Position numbers and translations under genes: made by a program. A stretch of 64,000 nt of DNA. It comes from Saxidomus purpurata. Its lineage: Eukaryota; Mollusca; Bivalvia; Venerida; Veneridae. The notes beneath the pieces were generated by a model. It was not told the origin of the DNA and ran no database searches. It worked only from the letters and a program-made list of their open reading frames with translations. Shown here in pieces: positions 13,862 to 27,597 of the stretch. Every line of letters begins with the position of its first letter. The stretch's first letter is position 1. The DNA is taken from assembly GCA_022818135.1 (NCBI GenBank), contig JAFMSR010000003.1, positions 32,701,577 to 32,765,576 of the forward strand, given 5' to 3'.

Positions 13862-16800
13862 CAGATACAGCGTGTGATACCATTACTCTGTTTCCAAAAC
13901 CTTAGGAATGTAAACTTTACAACCGGAAGCAATTTTAGCCAGGTTGTGTTTTCTACTACGATAATTTTTTTTCTCAATAATTTGGTTTTAAGAAGTTTCC
14001 GTAAGTCATAAAATGACTTTGAAATAAAATTAACCCATCATTCACTTGTAATAAAGAAGTTGTTTGTAGAGAATAAGGAATGGCGAAACAACAAACGTAT
14101 TTGTTGTAATTTCCCTTGATAAACTCATTATCACTAATTGCGCCGATGAACGGGTTTCATGTTGGAATAGTTTAAATGTAATTATACTTCAACTAATGCG
14201 ATTAAAGTTTAATGAATGTCTCCTACGGAAGTACCTGCAAAACAAGAACTGCTCATATCCTTCAACATTAAAATAAAAATATACAGCATGTGCCTATTTC
14301 TTGTTTTCACAAACGTGTCCTTGTACTGCAATGGAATTCTTGTGAAAACAAATTATTTATATAAAATATCCATGTACATTGTATATTGCTTTTATATTTA
14401 CAATGTAAGTTAATAACAGTACTTTACAACACTTTAGGGTGTATCTAATGTCTTTGATTACTAGGAAATGTTGGAAATAAACGACAGTCGCATTTAATGA
14501 ATTAAATGAACTCTTGTTTATACTTATAAAACAACGGAACGTAACGTTTACACGTATAGTCTTTGATGACACAAAAGACAACTATTGATTTAATAGCAAT
14601 ATCCCACAAATAACCTTTATTAACAATACAAACAAGCCAAAGGCGATGCATTAAATCTCTAGAAGATGTTCAAAGATAACTCTTATATTCAGTATGTTTA
14701 ACGTATGCAGTTTATAGTAATAGCAACACCCACACGTCAACAAATAAATCCATATCCAGACACAACTAAATCTTCATAGGAAAAGTTAAATTGCAAATAC
14801 CACCAGTACCAGCTATGCACTAATGATATAAACGCCCCCGTCTCCAAACTTTATTGCAAATGCGTTAATATAAGCACAATAGGTATACTTTTATTAAAAA
14901 ACAACAACTGTTATTTGCTATTTAACACAAAATAAGGCAACCACAATACATTTGTGAAAGTGTCGAAAGAAGTAAACTTAGTCTGTCATGTAAATATTAT
15001 ACATAAGTGAATGATATCAATGTTTGATAAACAGTTGAATAGCTGTTATCTGCAGTAACAGGGTTAGCGAATTGTATGCGTCTCCTTGATCCTAGATCAA
15101 TATTTAAGTGGTGATCCAGAATTAACCGGATCATTGAAATATTTCTTTAACTATTCAAAACTTTATTTTGAATTTTCGTACATATAAACTTTAATTCGTC
15201 AGCTTATACAAAATTTTATTTTTCCCAGAAACATGGAAGGCAATTATCAACGTTTCTATAGAAACAGGAGCGTGACTAATTAATCAGTAAATGGTAAATT
15301 TGCATATACATTTCTTGTGTTTCTCATGTTGAATTTCTGTCCTGCCATTTACGGTCATTACCTGATGTCATTGTATACAACAAGTTGCAAAGTATTGCCA
15401 AAACCGTATGGCAGAACCACACACATTGCGGGATTTCATTAAAATTTACCACTTGCTGCTTGGATATCACATTGCTTAGAAGTGAGAGATGACAAAAAGA
15501 CATCTACAGAATAGACGATGTCCCTTTCAGGAAAATGGAATAAGCGCAGTTCCTTCAAGCAGATCCAGCTGGGCACATTCGTTTGTCGGACGCAACGTTG
15601 GTTCAGGTGGATTCCTCGCGTGCTAATAGATACAAAGTAAGTTGTTTACCGATCTCAACGCTCTCCACCCTGCTGTTGTAAATTCGCTACACTTGTATGT
15701 ATTTGTACATATGGACTCAATGATGTTAAAATAGAGATGACTGGAATTTTTAAGGATGATCCAATAGAGATAAAGTTTAATCTTTCACTGCAACCTACGT
15801 CATAATCATAGAACAGTCCGGTTAATTCTGGATCACCCCTTGTATATTCAGTAAACAAATCTACCACAGGAAATATATGTAAGCAACGCAGCTTATTTTT
15901 GCATATAAATCTTTATTGATCAATCATGACTAATTTCCAGAATACTAACTATACAATGATTGACAAGTAGATGTCATGCATCGTATTTCCCAAAGGGTTA
16001 TAATGATGATTGCATACCTCACAATAAATTATCACATTCATTCTTACAAAGCAATCTTGATGAGTACGCCGTTTTGGAATTCAAATAAGGATCATTTACC
16101 GGAATCACAGCAACTTTTATTTGATCAGGTTTCTTGTGATGACAACTGACGCCTGAGTTTGCCAACCACAAAAGATGTTAACTTGCTGCATGCATTAGCT
16201 TCGCTGTCGCACTGAATAATACAGTTTTCCAAAACGTGCAAGAGAAATACATTTTATTTTATTCAAAACAGTAAAAAAAAATCCCAAAGCTGACACACAA
16301 GCGGTATCGGTCTGTTATATCCATGCATGACATTCACATACATTATTTATAGTGAATCACTGTGTAATATTTCATGTCCCATATATTATGTGCAATGGCT
16401 ATTCAAGGGCTTTGGGTTTTGGTTGGTCACTATGAATGTCCTGAAGATTAATGATTAACTTGATGCTAAATCTATTTTGAGAAAAGAAAACTAAGGATAC
16501 CAGCAATCGGACCGAAAACAACTAATACACAGGTGAAAACAGTCCCTAACTCTGACTTAAGTTAGCAGTCAAAATAAAGCTCTTTAATGACTCAGACTTT
16601 TAAATAGGAAATGCCTTAGTCAAAGTAAATCTGGCAAAAATATCAAAAACATGAAGGAACGTGTATGCATAAAAGAAAGAAATAATAAATAAACAAACAA
16701 ATGGGAACAGTGTGAGACCCTAGATGGTCCACACGTGACATGTTACACGGTTTGAGCATGCTAAACTCCCATTTCCCAAGACTAAACCTTAGATACAATT

Positions 16801-17154
16801 TATGTTCTTGTATTATTTTCAAATATTCTTTCTTTGTTTCTTTCTATCCTGTACAATTAATTTTCGTTTTATGTGAGAGTAATGTATCACAATTGTCTAG
16901 ATTATGTGTCAAATTCTTATTTGCAATGCAATATAATGTTTTCAAATTGATGTCATCTTTATAATTATAATACAGTATCATTGTCATCATGTATAAATGA
17001 CACATATCTATTTAAAAATGTGTACGGTGGCTATTAAGTTTCTAAATAATCGCGATACATTGAGGTCCAAAATTGACTCTCACAAAATAAATTATTACGT
17101 GTATGATTTATCCCGCTTAACCATACTTGCAATGAATTGCTAACAAACTACGCT
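13862..17154. other. No gene seen outside the 15.1-15.8 kb element
   Basis: Ordinary AT-rich sequence. A slightly more GC-rich patch at 15545-15640, inside the inverted-repeat element, has an open reading of about 20 codons ending at TAA and then GTAAGT, but nothing supports it as an exon. Confidence 0.6.
15110..15837. mobile_element. Putative non-autonomous DNA transposon with 21-bp inverted ends
   Basis: GGTGATCCAGAATTAACCGG at 15110-15129 (extending one base) is matched exactly in reverse complement at 15817-15837. The 728-bp span has no transposase. No target site duplication was obvious. A frame near 15655-15867 merely reads through the right end. Confidence 0.6.
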
Positions 17155-17468
17155 ACACTTCATACAAATGTTTGCAAAACTGTTAACATACTGTTTTGTG
17201 GGTGTTTCTAATTGCGTTGTGCACTTTCCACTGCAGTACGATTATTAGTTTCAACAACATAATATTATGTTTCCAGACATAACTTATTCCAATGGCAGAA
17301 ATGCTGGTATGACACTTCATACAAACGTTTGCAAAACTGAGAATATACTGTTTTGTGGGTGTTTCTAATTGCGTTTTGCACTTTCCACTGCAGTACGATT
17401 ATTAGTTTCAACAGCATAATATTATGTATCCAGAAATAACTTATTCCAATGGCGGAAATGCTGGTTTG
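17155..17468. repeat. Two-copy tandem duplication, 157-bp period
   Basis: The unit starting ACACTTCATACAAA at 17155 is repeated from 17312 with roughly a dozen differences. It includes CTGTTTTGTGGGTGTTTCTA and CCACTGCAGTACGATTATTA in both copies. Confidence 0.95.
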
Positions 17469-18149
17469 ACATTTCCTGCAGAGCACAGACAATTTTAGCA
17501 CGTTCTTGATTCACAGGAGACTAGTCTAGCAGAAATATATATTTTATTGTTGGAAACTTTATATTCTTGTCCATAAATTATGTCTGGAACTTACATTGAA
17601 GTAAGAAAGAAAGTAAGAAAAAGTATTATGTTATTTGTTATATTAATGCAATAAAATGACGAGTTTAATATAACATGAAGAAGATAAAATTATCTATTTA
17701 AAGTTCTCTTTTCGATCGTACGTTTTGGTGTTTGGTGTGAATCGGTGTAACAAAAAGCGAACTAGAATAACAACAATTCAGTTTGACTTTCTACGCCATT
17801 CGATAGCCAACAAGAACAAAGCCTCATTTATGTATAAAGTACTTCGTCTTAGACAGACCAAATATCAAGCAAATGCATTCATGTCCCTAAATGACCGCTC
17901 AAGGGTTACACTATACAATAGTGCATTATGCAACAAAAGTAAGCGCATGCAAAAATAGCTGTCAAAAGAGAATATAATTGACTTAGGGATAAGTTAACAC
18001 ATTTAAGCTCACACTGAGCACAAAGTCAACATTTGGTTACTATACAATCTACCTTGTAATTTCTGAAGTAGTCCTTATCAAACTTAGATATAATATGTTA
18101 CGCTGTTAGATCTCAGATGAATTCGATTATTGGGTTGATTTGACCGATA

Positions 18150-18340
18150 ACTTGAGAATTGTGGCCCCTCATTAAACGAAGATATCGAATATCTAGTTAT
18201 GTATGTATCATTGCACAATCATTTTTTCTTTTATCCTATCATATCATATTTACACAAACTGTGTATGACTATGATCTTATTAATACATTGAATTTCAGAG
18301 TTGTGGCCCCTGATTTAACGAAAGATGATAAAACTATGTT
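18150..18340. repeat. Two degenerate units with a GTTGTGGCCCCTGATTTAAC core
   Basis: AATTGTGGCCCCTCATTAAA at 18157 and AGTTGTGGCCCCTGATTTAA at 18299 are 142 bp apart. Weak similarity continues after each. The period is the same as in the other tandem-core repeats. Confidence 0.5.
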
Positions 18341-21300
18341 TCCACTTTAGCACCTTCGTTTGTGATTCTATCAAGCTTTTTACAAGAAACAGGCAAAACT
18401 ATAAGATAATTATATTACCATAACAATACGATATAATGATTTTGGATATAATCCTAAACAAGGGACACATTTGGCTAGTTACTCTAACAAGTAGAAAATC
18501 ATATCGAATTAGGAATAACACAAACATAATGATTAAGATCATTTTATACTATGAAATTTTATTTTCTGTTGTATTTTAAATAAATGAGACAGAATAGAAA
18601 ATTGACTATTTTGCAATTTTTGGACTTGGGCTCCGTCGTTGGAGATATCTTTTGTTTACTAGTATATTGTTTGCGCATGCTCGTAAATACTAGGCCTTGA
18701 AAGGGTTACTATATCTAGTGAAAAAAAGGTAGTAATGTCGTGTAAAAACACAGAAATATTTTGATATTTAAAAGAACAATTATTTCTAATACTATTTAAT
18801 AACACGTCTGTCAGAAGTGTTTAATTTTTCTAGTTAAGTTGATCTTTGTCCTATGGTGTTTTATGAACATTTGAAGAACATTGTTGGTATGGTAGTCTTA
18901 AATGGATAGCTCTAACATGACTCCAAACATGATTTAGTTGACAGCCTTATTCATTGTTACGCGTATGTCGTAATGTAAAGACGGTATTATGTAAATATTT
19001 CACGATTTGACCCTTAATTTCTGTCAGTCAGTTTCAATCAAATCGTCCGGTAGATGAATATCGAGACTTCCTAGATACAGATAAGTTATAGAAGACTAGA
19101 AAGGAAAACTTAAAATGCGTGGACAAGTACTTGTTAGTCTTGTCCTTGCTTGCAGTACCTGGCATGAATTCATGCTATAATACACAATTTGCTTTTTCTG
19201 CCCATCACAAAATTGTAACCTATCGTAAAATCCATTTACAAAATTATGCAATTACATGTAATCATAATTAGTTGTCTCTGTGAATGAATTCTTTTCTGCT
19301 ATAACTTGAAAATATTGGCACGTAAATGGTTTTGATTTGAATCGACGAACAAGAAATCAACACATGAATTATTGTACATACTGTGGTATACTAGATTTCA
19401 TTCGACTTAAAGCATGTACAATAGCTTTTTTGCAAGAGTTACATGCGTCCAAGCCATTTTAAAGCATTTGTTACCATCAAATTCCAGAATCAAGTCGATC
19501 ATAATGTTTGATAATTATGAATATAAATACTTAAATGTATAAATACATACCCGAAGAACTAAACAATGTACGTCATGCTTTATTGATATTTCAGAGGTGA
19601 TTTTTACTAGAAAGTATAAGAAATACATGTAGTACCAAGTCGAAGAAATAACACTTTCTTACCGTTTTGTATATTCCGCACACTTAAAGTTAGTAGCTGT
19701 AGACCTATTTAAGTAATATATTGAAAGTTTTAAGAGATTATTTATATAAATGCAAAAATAACTGACAAGAATTATTAATCGTTGTGAAATCGTTTATCAT
19801 GGAGTAAGAGAAAGCTTTCTTATTAAAGACTGCTTCTTATCACCGCGTCAGTTTGCTTACCTTAAACCGAATAATTAAGAAAAATGAATAAAGTTATTAA
19901 CACTTTATATGAAAACAGAACCACGTAACTATACAGTATTTATTTTCACATATATTTCATGAATAATCCAGCTATATCATTTAAGAAAATTTGTGAACTT
20001 TCTATTTCTGAAGACAGGTGATCCAATGCCTGCTTTATTCATAATTAAAAAAATAAAGTTTTCACTCATATATCTTACATACGCGTACATTGTTGTGTAT
20101 CAATTTTATAACCTTAATCATTACATTCTATTAATATCAAATGATTGCATAATACAAAGATAACGCTGACTATGAACATACTTTTTGTATTCATACACAA
20201 CTCAAACATATTGCTCAGTAAATGTTAGGACAAAAAACATACAGTATAATGTATATGTATGTGTCTAATAACTGAGTTTACAAGTGTTTGCTATCTGAAC
20301 AAACGTTCAGTTCCAGAGGTATCAACGGCAAGAAATAGACATATACATCTCCGATCGGGTTGAATAAAATGTATTATATACGATACAAGATGAAGTATAA
20401 GGAATGTCAACAATAAGAAAAACCAGCTTAATAAATCATTTACAACATCTATGTTTGACATATCGCTGGTTTATAAAGTTATCTGAAACTTAGCCGGATC
20501 AATATCAGAGGAAGTCTGGATCAAACAGCGTCTAGAGCTGAACATAACCCGAAAGACATAGCACAGACACAAAAAAATATGCAATAATTTAGTCTCGTCT
20601 GGTTTGAAATGACCAACATCTACACAAAAGGACTGCTTTGGGTGTATTTCATCGCAACTGACTTTTTTGTGCAATAGTATAGCACAACCAACGCTGTAGC
20701 CGATATAAGCAACACACATTTAACACATTTATTTGTACCATTTGTTTGTTTGTAGATACGTGTTTTGGGTCCACCCTCTTCGTTCGAGGTATAAAGCGGT
20801 ACGACCCGGTTATTTGTACCATCGCTTCTTTATTTCTTTTTATTATTATGCCGCCGAAAGCAAAACGGCTTTCTTTGCTGCAAGTCTGTTATATTTGTCT
20901 TATATATATCATAAATTATTGATTGCAATTTGTCTGTCATAAGTAACGTGGCCCGGTATATCAATGGATACTCACCGCATGCGGTGGCATATAAAGTAAA
21001 CAAAAGCGTGTGACGTTACGATAAAGTTATGATTATGTTATCAAAACAGCTACCAAACTGACGTCAGAATAAAGTCTGTATAGGTTAGCATCAAAATAAT
21101 TATGTTTGATTATATTCATAACCATGAGCACAACTTTCTGAAATCATTTCGGTGAATATCCAAACTATAGACCTTACCTATATTGTCTTCCCCTTGACCT
21201 TCGGCCATATCTTAAGTTCATATATTTGGATATTTATAGAAGCATCAGTCAATATTTCTATAAATATTTTCTTTATGACCACCTCTCTCCTATGACAAAT

Positions 21301-24300
21301 AATTTCACGGATCCTCACTTCCATGTTGTGTAGCTGACAATTGTATTTGAACAGATCCTTGACCGTCAAATAGCATATGTATGTTTGTATCCTGGCACTT
21401 TTATGAAAACATACAAAGATCAATGACTTAATCTTATTTTTTAAATTACATTAACCACCTACATCAAGAATACGTTGCCATACTATGGATAATGCAACCC
21501 CCAATGAGACAAAATTACGTCGATTGATTCACTTCTGTCTTCTGTCGGTGAATTTTCTAGTAGAGTGGCTTTTTTTTCAATTCCTAGAAAGGAAAGGCGG
21601 GGTGTACAACAGTAGCATTACCTCGCAACAATGGTTATATCAATTAAATGTTGATATTTTCTAGCCTCAATTATTTAGTGTATAATAATTCTTTAATTCT
21701 TTGTTGTTTTTGTTCTCGTTGCAAAATGATAACGTAATGACTTACTGAATTGTTTGTCCACAAATTTACCTCAACAGCTGTATATAGTTGCATATAATAT
21801 GCCTTTCATAAATTCTGCCTTCGAAACTAGGAGAATTATCATTGAAATCATTGTTTTATACTGTTGTAATATTGCTCGTGTTATCATTTCAGACAAAATG
21901 TCTTGATATTCTTGTAAAGATGTTTCCCGCTAGCTGAAGAAGATTTACGTCACAAAATGACATCCATTACGTAGCTTCTCATGTGGTCTATATTTCTGTC
22001 GGACATTTGACAAAAGGATATGATCATTGTTATTTGCTCCAGATTATGGCTTTCATCGTATTTTGATTCGTTCTTTGCAAATGTTTGCTCTGTGGGGAGA
22101 ATGTTTATATTGAACTAGTTATGAGCATAAATCGTATAAAATTTGCACTTTGTTTTAATGTAATCACAAGCCTTTTACATGCCACCTGTTTTGGGGCAAA
22201 TTAACTTTTTCATATCTAGGAGTACATATCACGGCATTTAAATATTTTTGATACCATCATTACCGCTTTATATGTTTAAAATTTGGTGCCATGTTATTTC
22301 TAACTAGAGGAATATAATTTATGTCCTTTGTCTGTTTACAGTCATAAATTTTCTGGCGTACGCCTTTCTTCGGTGGTGGAAGTTTACGAATTCCAACAAT
22401 GTAAAACTTCAAATGCTTACAAATACTGTTTCTCTTGATTGTGTTGCAATATACATGTTATCCCTTTTTGTTGCAGTCAATGCTGTCTTTAAAACATGTA
22501 TCTTGTTTGCTCAAATTCTCAGTTCATATTTCCTCTAAAATCTATTCGTTAAGACATTTTCAGATGTTTTATGTTGCTCTGGAATGAACTTATCTATCAT
22601 TTTGAAACATGTTTTCAAGTGCTTTGATGTACGATTTTGAGATACGATTTTCGCTACTTCAATAATATCAACGGCACGTTTTTGTTTCATTCAAACGTAC
22701 ATCTCTTTTTTAACAATACATGTGAAAACAACTAACTAATGGTGATATACCTTTTAATGTAGCTTAGTACTGTGTGAGTACTCATATTTGTCGTGGATAT
22801 GTTCTTAGATGTTAAAGCTGTAAAATGATATATGTCACTTCCTAATTTTGACACAAAGTTTACTTATGTAACCTAAACCAGTCAAAGTGTGAAATGCCTT
22901 TTTTGTGTATGTATCCCAGGAAAACGTTAGCCCAGGCAAAGAAAGATGCACAAACATAAACCAAAACTGACAGACTATGATAACGAGAGGGCCAAACTAT
23001 CAAAATATATAACAACAACTGATTTGTCCAGAGAGTGATATGTCATTCAATAAATACACCAAACAGTAGAACACTAACGAAAGTTAAATGATCATTATCG
23101 CCTTAAGAACAGTAATTACAAATGTAGAAAACGACTAATTGCTATCAACTATATGAATGCTTACTGCAGCTAAAATGTATAGGTGATGCATGTAACAATA
23201 CTTAAATCCGATTACAAGGTTTTATCGATCATACATGCATCATTCAAGCATTTGAAAAAGTGTTACTGAATAATCCAATTATGTTGTTTCATTAGACAAA
23301 GAACCCTAGACTTCTGTCTGAACAGTGTCAATTAGATAGTCCTTTGTGGCGCGCAGTTTATTCCCATATGCAGTTGAATTCTCGGACTCGCGATTGTACC
23401 ATATCCATACAATTGTGTAATTTAAAAAGGAAGGCGGATCATTTTTAGTTACAAGCTGAACATGAATCTATCATACACTTCCTTACCCCAGACATACAAG
23501 AAACAAAATTTTAAGCTGTATGTGTCGTTAACAAAATCATTATTTCAAAATTGATCGTGATTTCCCATCTGGAATACAAAAAAAGACAAAAAGAGACAAT
23601 TATCTATTACAAACAAGGTGTCATCACTTCCATTTAATTTCTTTTATGTACCCAGGGGCTTCGTTTAGAGCAAATATTCGGACACTTTGGAAGGCATTAC
23701 TGATGCATATCATTACACTTTGTTTTCAAAAAGCAAAATTGATTAATTGCAATAAATGGTGTACGGCACAGAAGCGAGCATATTCAAAACTAACTTGACC
23801 CTAAAACATCTAGCAATTAAAAAAATAAACAGAAACATGCGTGTTATTAGCAAAATACTTTTCTTTCTGATACTGGTCCCACTTCTATAGTTTTCCTTCT
23901 TATTAGATATTATAGGAGTGTGCAAGTGCTGTTTTGCTTAATAAGGAAAAAAACTTCGTCCAGAAATTCAAAATGGCGAATTGTTTTATTCAAATCATAT
24001 CTTTACGACAGTTTTATCTTTAATTTGGAACATGTCCAATGTAAATTATCTTAAAGAAAGTAAACATCATTTTTGAAAAAGGAATTCAGATTCAACTTGA
24101 ATGTGCTGTTTGAAATTATATGAAAATAAAGGTACTGCTTATGTAAATTCTGGGAATTAAATAGATAATATCTGTCTTTGGAAAACAATCAAACAACATG
24201 AGATAAACATATTTAATTTTATTCAAGACTAAGATCACATAGACAAATTTCAAGACAAAAGCTCTATTTACGTCTTAATTACATAATTTCAAATTTTCTT

Positions 24301-24779
24301 AAAATTTAACGTAGCGGCATGTTACTGATTAACTGGTAAAGGTAATGTCTTCGTCGTTTTTGCTTTTAGAATCAATTTGATAAAATCTACCTGCATTTAA
24401 TTAGGACTTCAGAAGAATTGTAATGACACTGAAAACTTATGTAAGAAGAGCAAATAATTGGAGAATTTTTTTTTGCAAATTTCTTTTGATTTTTTTGCTG
24501 AACCTAAATGTCTTGAAAACATCATCGTTTCCATAAGCGATTGTTACAATGTTATAAATTTATAAATATGATAAAATATCTTATTTTTCTATCAACACAA
24601 ATTCTGTGGTTTTTCACAAAGTTTGCCACTTTTGCAACTAATTTCTGATTATTGATTTTTTCACTTTATAAGCATACTTTATTAAATGCTTAAAGCAATT
24701 GAAAACTTGCTCCCATGGTAAATGACAAAATTGTTTTTTTGTTAGATGTGCTTATGATCCACCTACCTTTTAAGGTATA

Positions 24780-24850
24780 TACGCTACGATCAGTAAAAAG
24801 ACAGATTTGTAGTCCAGAGCGTTAACCACTCGACCACCGCACTACCCAAA
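24780..24850 (-). repeat. tRNA-like A-box sequence, weak
   Basis: The minus strand reads GTAGTGCGGTGGTCGAGTGG then TTAACGCTCTGGACTACAAA, the 5' half of a Leu/Ser-like tRNA. No B box follows in place. It is probably a decayed SINE head. Confidence 0.45.
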
Positions 24851-26690
24851 TAACAAGAGAGCTCATATGATCTCAATAACTAATGTGTTTCTTAACATCT
24901 ACATTAGGCACGACTAAGTTGTGAAGTTCTTGTATTCTATAGACAGTCGTGCATTCGGGACAATAGTACATTATTAAATGCTAATTTAACTTTAAACTAG
25001 ATAAATATATGTATGTTTTGCAAGAGTTTTGCATTGACATGTTTATATAATTTAAATGCTATTTACTTGATTTCACTTTTTACGAGAACAGTTCCCTTAT
25101 TAACTTGCACTCTAAAGTTTTGATTACATATTAAAACGTTTCTGGACTCTGCAGCTGATGAATAAAAATGTTAAATGTACCTGAAAATTAAAATATCGAT
25201 TCCAGCATCATATTTGTCAGATCATAAAGGTATTTGTGAGTAAGCGATGATATTAATGAACTAAATTAATCGACAATTGCCAAGTGTCAGTATTATCTAA
25301 TGCTTTTAAAAGCGTTATATGTTCAAACAAACCAATCTTGGAATACCAGGTACATGACCGCGCACGCTAGTCTAAACGGTCTTAAAACATGTTAAATCTT
25401 TCTTGAAATAGTCATCAATTTCGAATAACCATTCATTGCGCTTTATTCGCAGATGATCGATTAATCTGAACCCATAGTACATGTATAACAGGAATAGATG
25501 ACACGAGTGGTACTCTTGATTATTCTTCAAAATAATGCATAAGGTTTTATTTATTTGAAAGCTGAATTCACAGGGGCGTTTGAATACGGAGTATTGTTAA
25601 ATGTAATAAAAACATTATTCAAATTATCCTAAAATAAATTAAAAAGAAGCGTTGTAATAACTATATTACTAGCTTAGATGGGGATGTGCGTAATATATGC
25701 GTATACTTTCAATAAGAGCTCATATTTAAAACAAAGTACAACGGAGACATGTCCTTATTTTCGCCTCTTTTTATGAATCGTCTTGATGTGCCGATGGTGT
25801 TATATCTATATTTTAAATATAGGTATAAGACTTTTGTACTAGACAAACATTAGACCAAACGATGGTGAACAAACGAATGCTGGACTAGACCAGTACTTCT
25901 CGTTTAGAAGTTTTATTTCATGGTAGTTATTCATTTTTTCCTCGTTTCAAAGATTGAGTAATATATTACATTCCTCTAATGAACACCACTAACACAATAC
26001 AACTCTGTTTTGGAAGCTTTCCAGATTTAAATGAGATATATTGATATTCTGCTTAGATTAAGACTACTCTTTTATTTCTACGCGAAACAAGGCCGAGACA
26101 TTGGATGAATTCTCTAGACTTGAATAACAGCTTCAAGTGTACGGTATTTTTATTCATAAAAATATCAACTGCAAGACAGCAACAGACAAATGTAAATAAC
26201 AGTCTTTTAAAGAGTTGACATACATAACAGAACAATAACTTAGAAATCAATACAGTTGTCTTCAGACACAACTTCCCTCTGAGAAAGAACGAATAAATTA
26301 CCGGTGTATGGCTAGTTCAAAATCTCTATTTCATTCGACATGCTGTCTTTGATGTATAACTTAATGACGGATTATTTCAGATAAAATATTTACGCCAAAT
26401 AGTAGACTGATGTGCGCTAAATGATGCTTAATTAAATTCCATGAGATAAAAAAGGCATGCATTACACTCAGGAGATAGTTATGAAATAACTGATTCATGG
26501 ACTTTCAACAAACAAGAAATATTAACTTTATTGATTTCTCCAAAAACAAATAAATATTTAACTATAATAACTTTAGCTTAGCACCTCCGATTAGTGGTGA
26601 GATCATTTATTAAGACCAACCGAATGATGAAGTGTTTCAAACAAATTTACAATGAGTATGAACTCGATACCTTTTGCTTATGCTATAAAA

Positions 26691-26944
26691 CTAAACTTTC
26701 ACAAACAAACTGCGTAATAAAAGCACGAAAATACACACATCACACTTAGGAAATATTAATAAGGTACCTGATTCATAGGCATTTACCAAACTTTAGATAT
26801 CAAACTTAAACACACAGCTAAACTTTCACAAACAAACTGCGTAATAAAAGCACGAAAATACACACATCACACTTAGGAAATATTAATAAGGTACCTGATT
26901 CATAGCCATTTACCAAACTTTAGATATCAAATTTAAACACACAG
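26691..26944. repeat. Two-copy tandem duplication, 127-bp period
   Basis: CTAAACTTTCACAAACAAAC begins both units (26691 and 26818). I see only two substitutions between the copies, so the duplication is recent or an assembly error. Confidence 0.95.
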
Positions 26945-27356
26945 CCCTTCACTAGGGATTAGGCCACATAAATTGCCATTAGGCAATATTGCTTTATTCA
27001 CGCTGAACACTGGAACTTGTTTATTATTTTGCCGAAATAACTTTTTACTTTTTTTCAGAAATATAGAGATACTATTGTAACAGGTTAAATTCCGATAAAA
27101 CATTATGAGTGACTTTTTAGCCAAAATAATCTTAAAGCTCATGTTATTTTGTTATTAACTTGTTGCATGTTTTGACAGTCATCAGTTTTCAATGATCAGT
27201 AGGTCGTGGCTGCTATTTCTTGAAAAAGGCCGTAATTTAGGCAAAACTTAAGGCAGATGATATTACATTTTCTTAATATCTGACTATTTCAGAATACTTG
27301 TATTACCTTTTCCTGCTCAAAATCGATAAAAATTTACTTACACCTAGTACTCAGTT

Positions 27357-27432
27357 GACAGCAGGAAATGCAATCGGAACTCCTTGGTGATGAATTCTTC
27401 ACCGAGGAGTTCCGATTGCAGGAAATGCTGTC
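27357..27432. repeat. 76-bp palindrome centred on GAATTC
   Basis: The arms pair from GACAGCA/TGCTGTC at the outside to the GAATTC centre at 27392-27397, with two mismatches in the inner 25 bp. The exception is a 6-bp block (GGAAAT) present in the same orientation on both sides rather than inverted. Confidence 0.9.
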
Positions 27433-27597
27433 TAATGTTTACTAGTCTTGTCGTACAATGTGGTATTGTTTACAAAGCAACTGACATCTAGCAAATGCTT
27501 ACAATATTGATGCACATTTTGAGCAGAAATATACCTAAAGTTTTCGAAAAAAGACAATCTTATGAAATATTGTATTGCACTCGCCGTAAAGTTGATT

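Larger units (their letters stand above)
17469..26690. other. No gene seen; scattered degenerate repeats
   Basis: Apart from the entries at 18.15-18.34 kb and 24.78 kb, I find no coding signal. A 14-bp palindrome CACCGCATGCGGTG lies near 20973. All longer frames are short, compositionally biased and unrecognised. Confidence 0.6.

Noticed and set aside
24780..24850. Functional tRNA-Leu or tRNA-Ser gene on the minus strand
   Set aside because: Only the 5' half is recognisable. The B box and acceptor pairing are missing.
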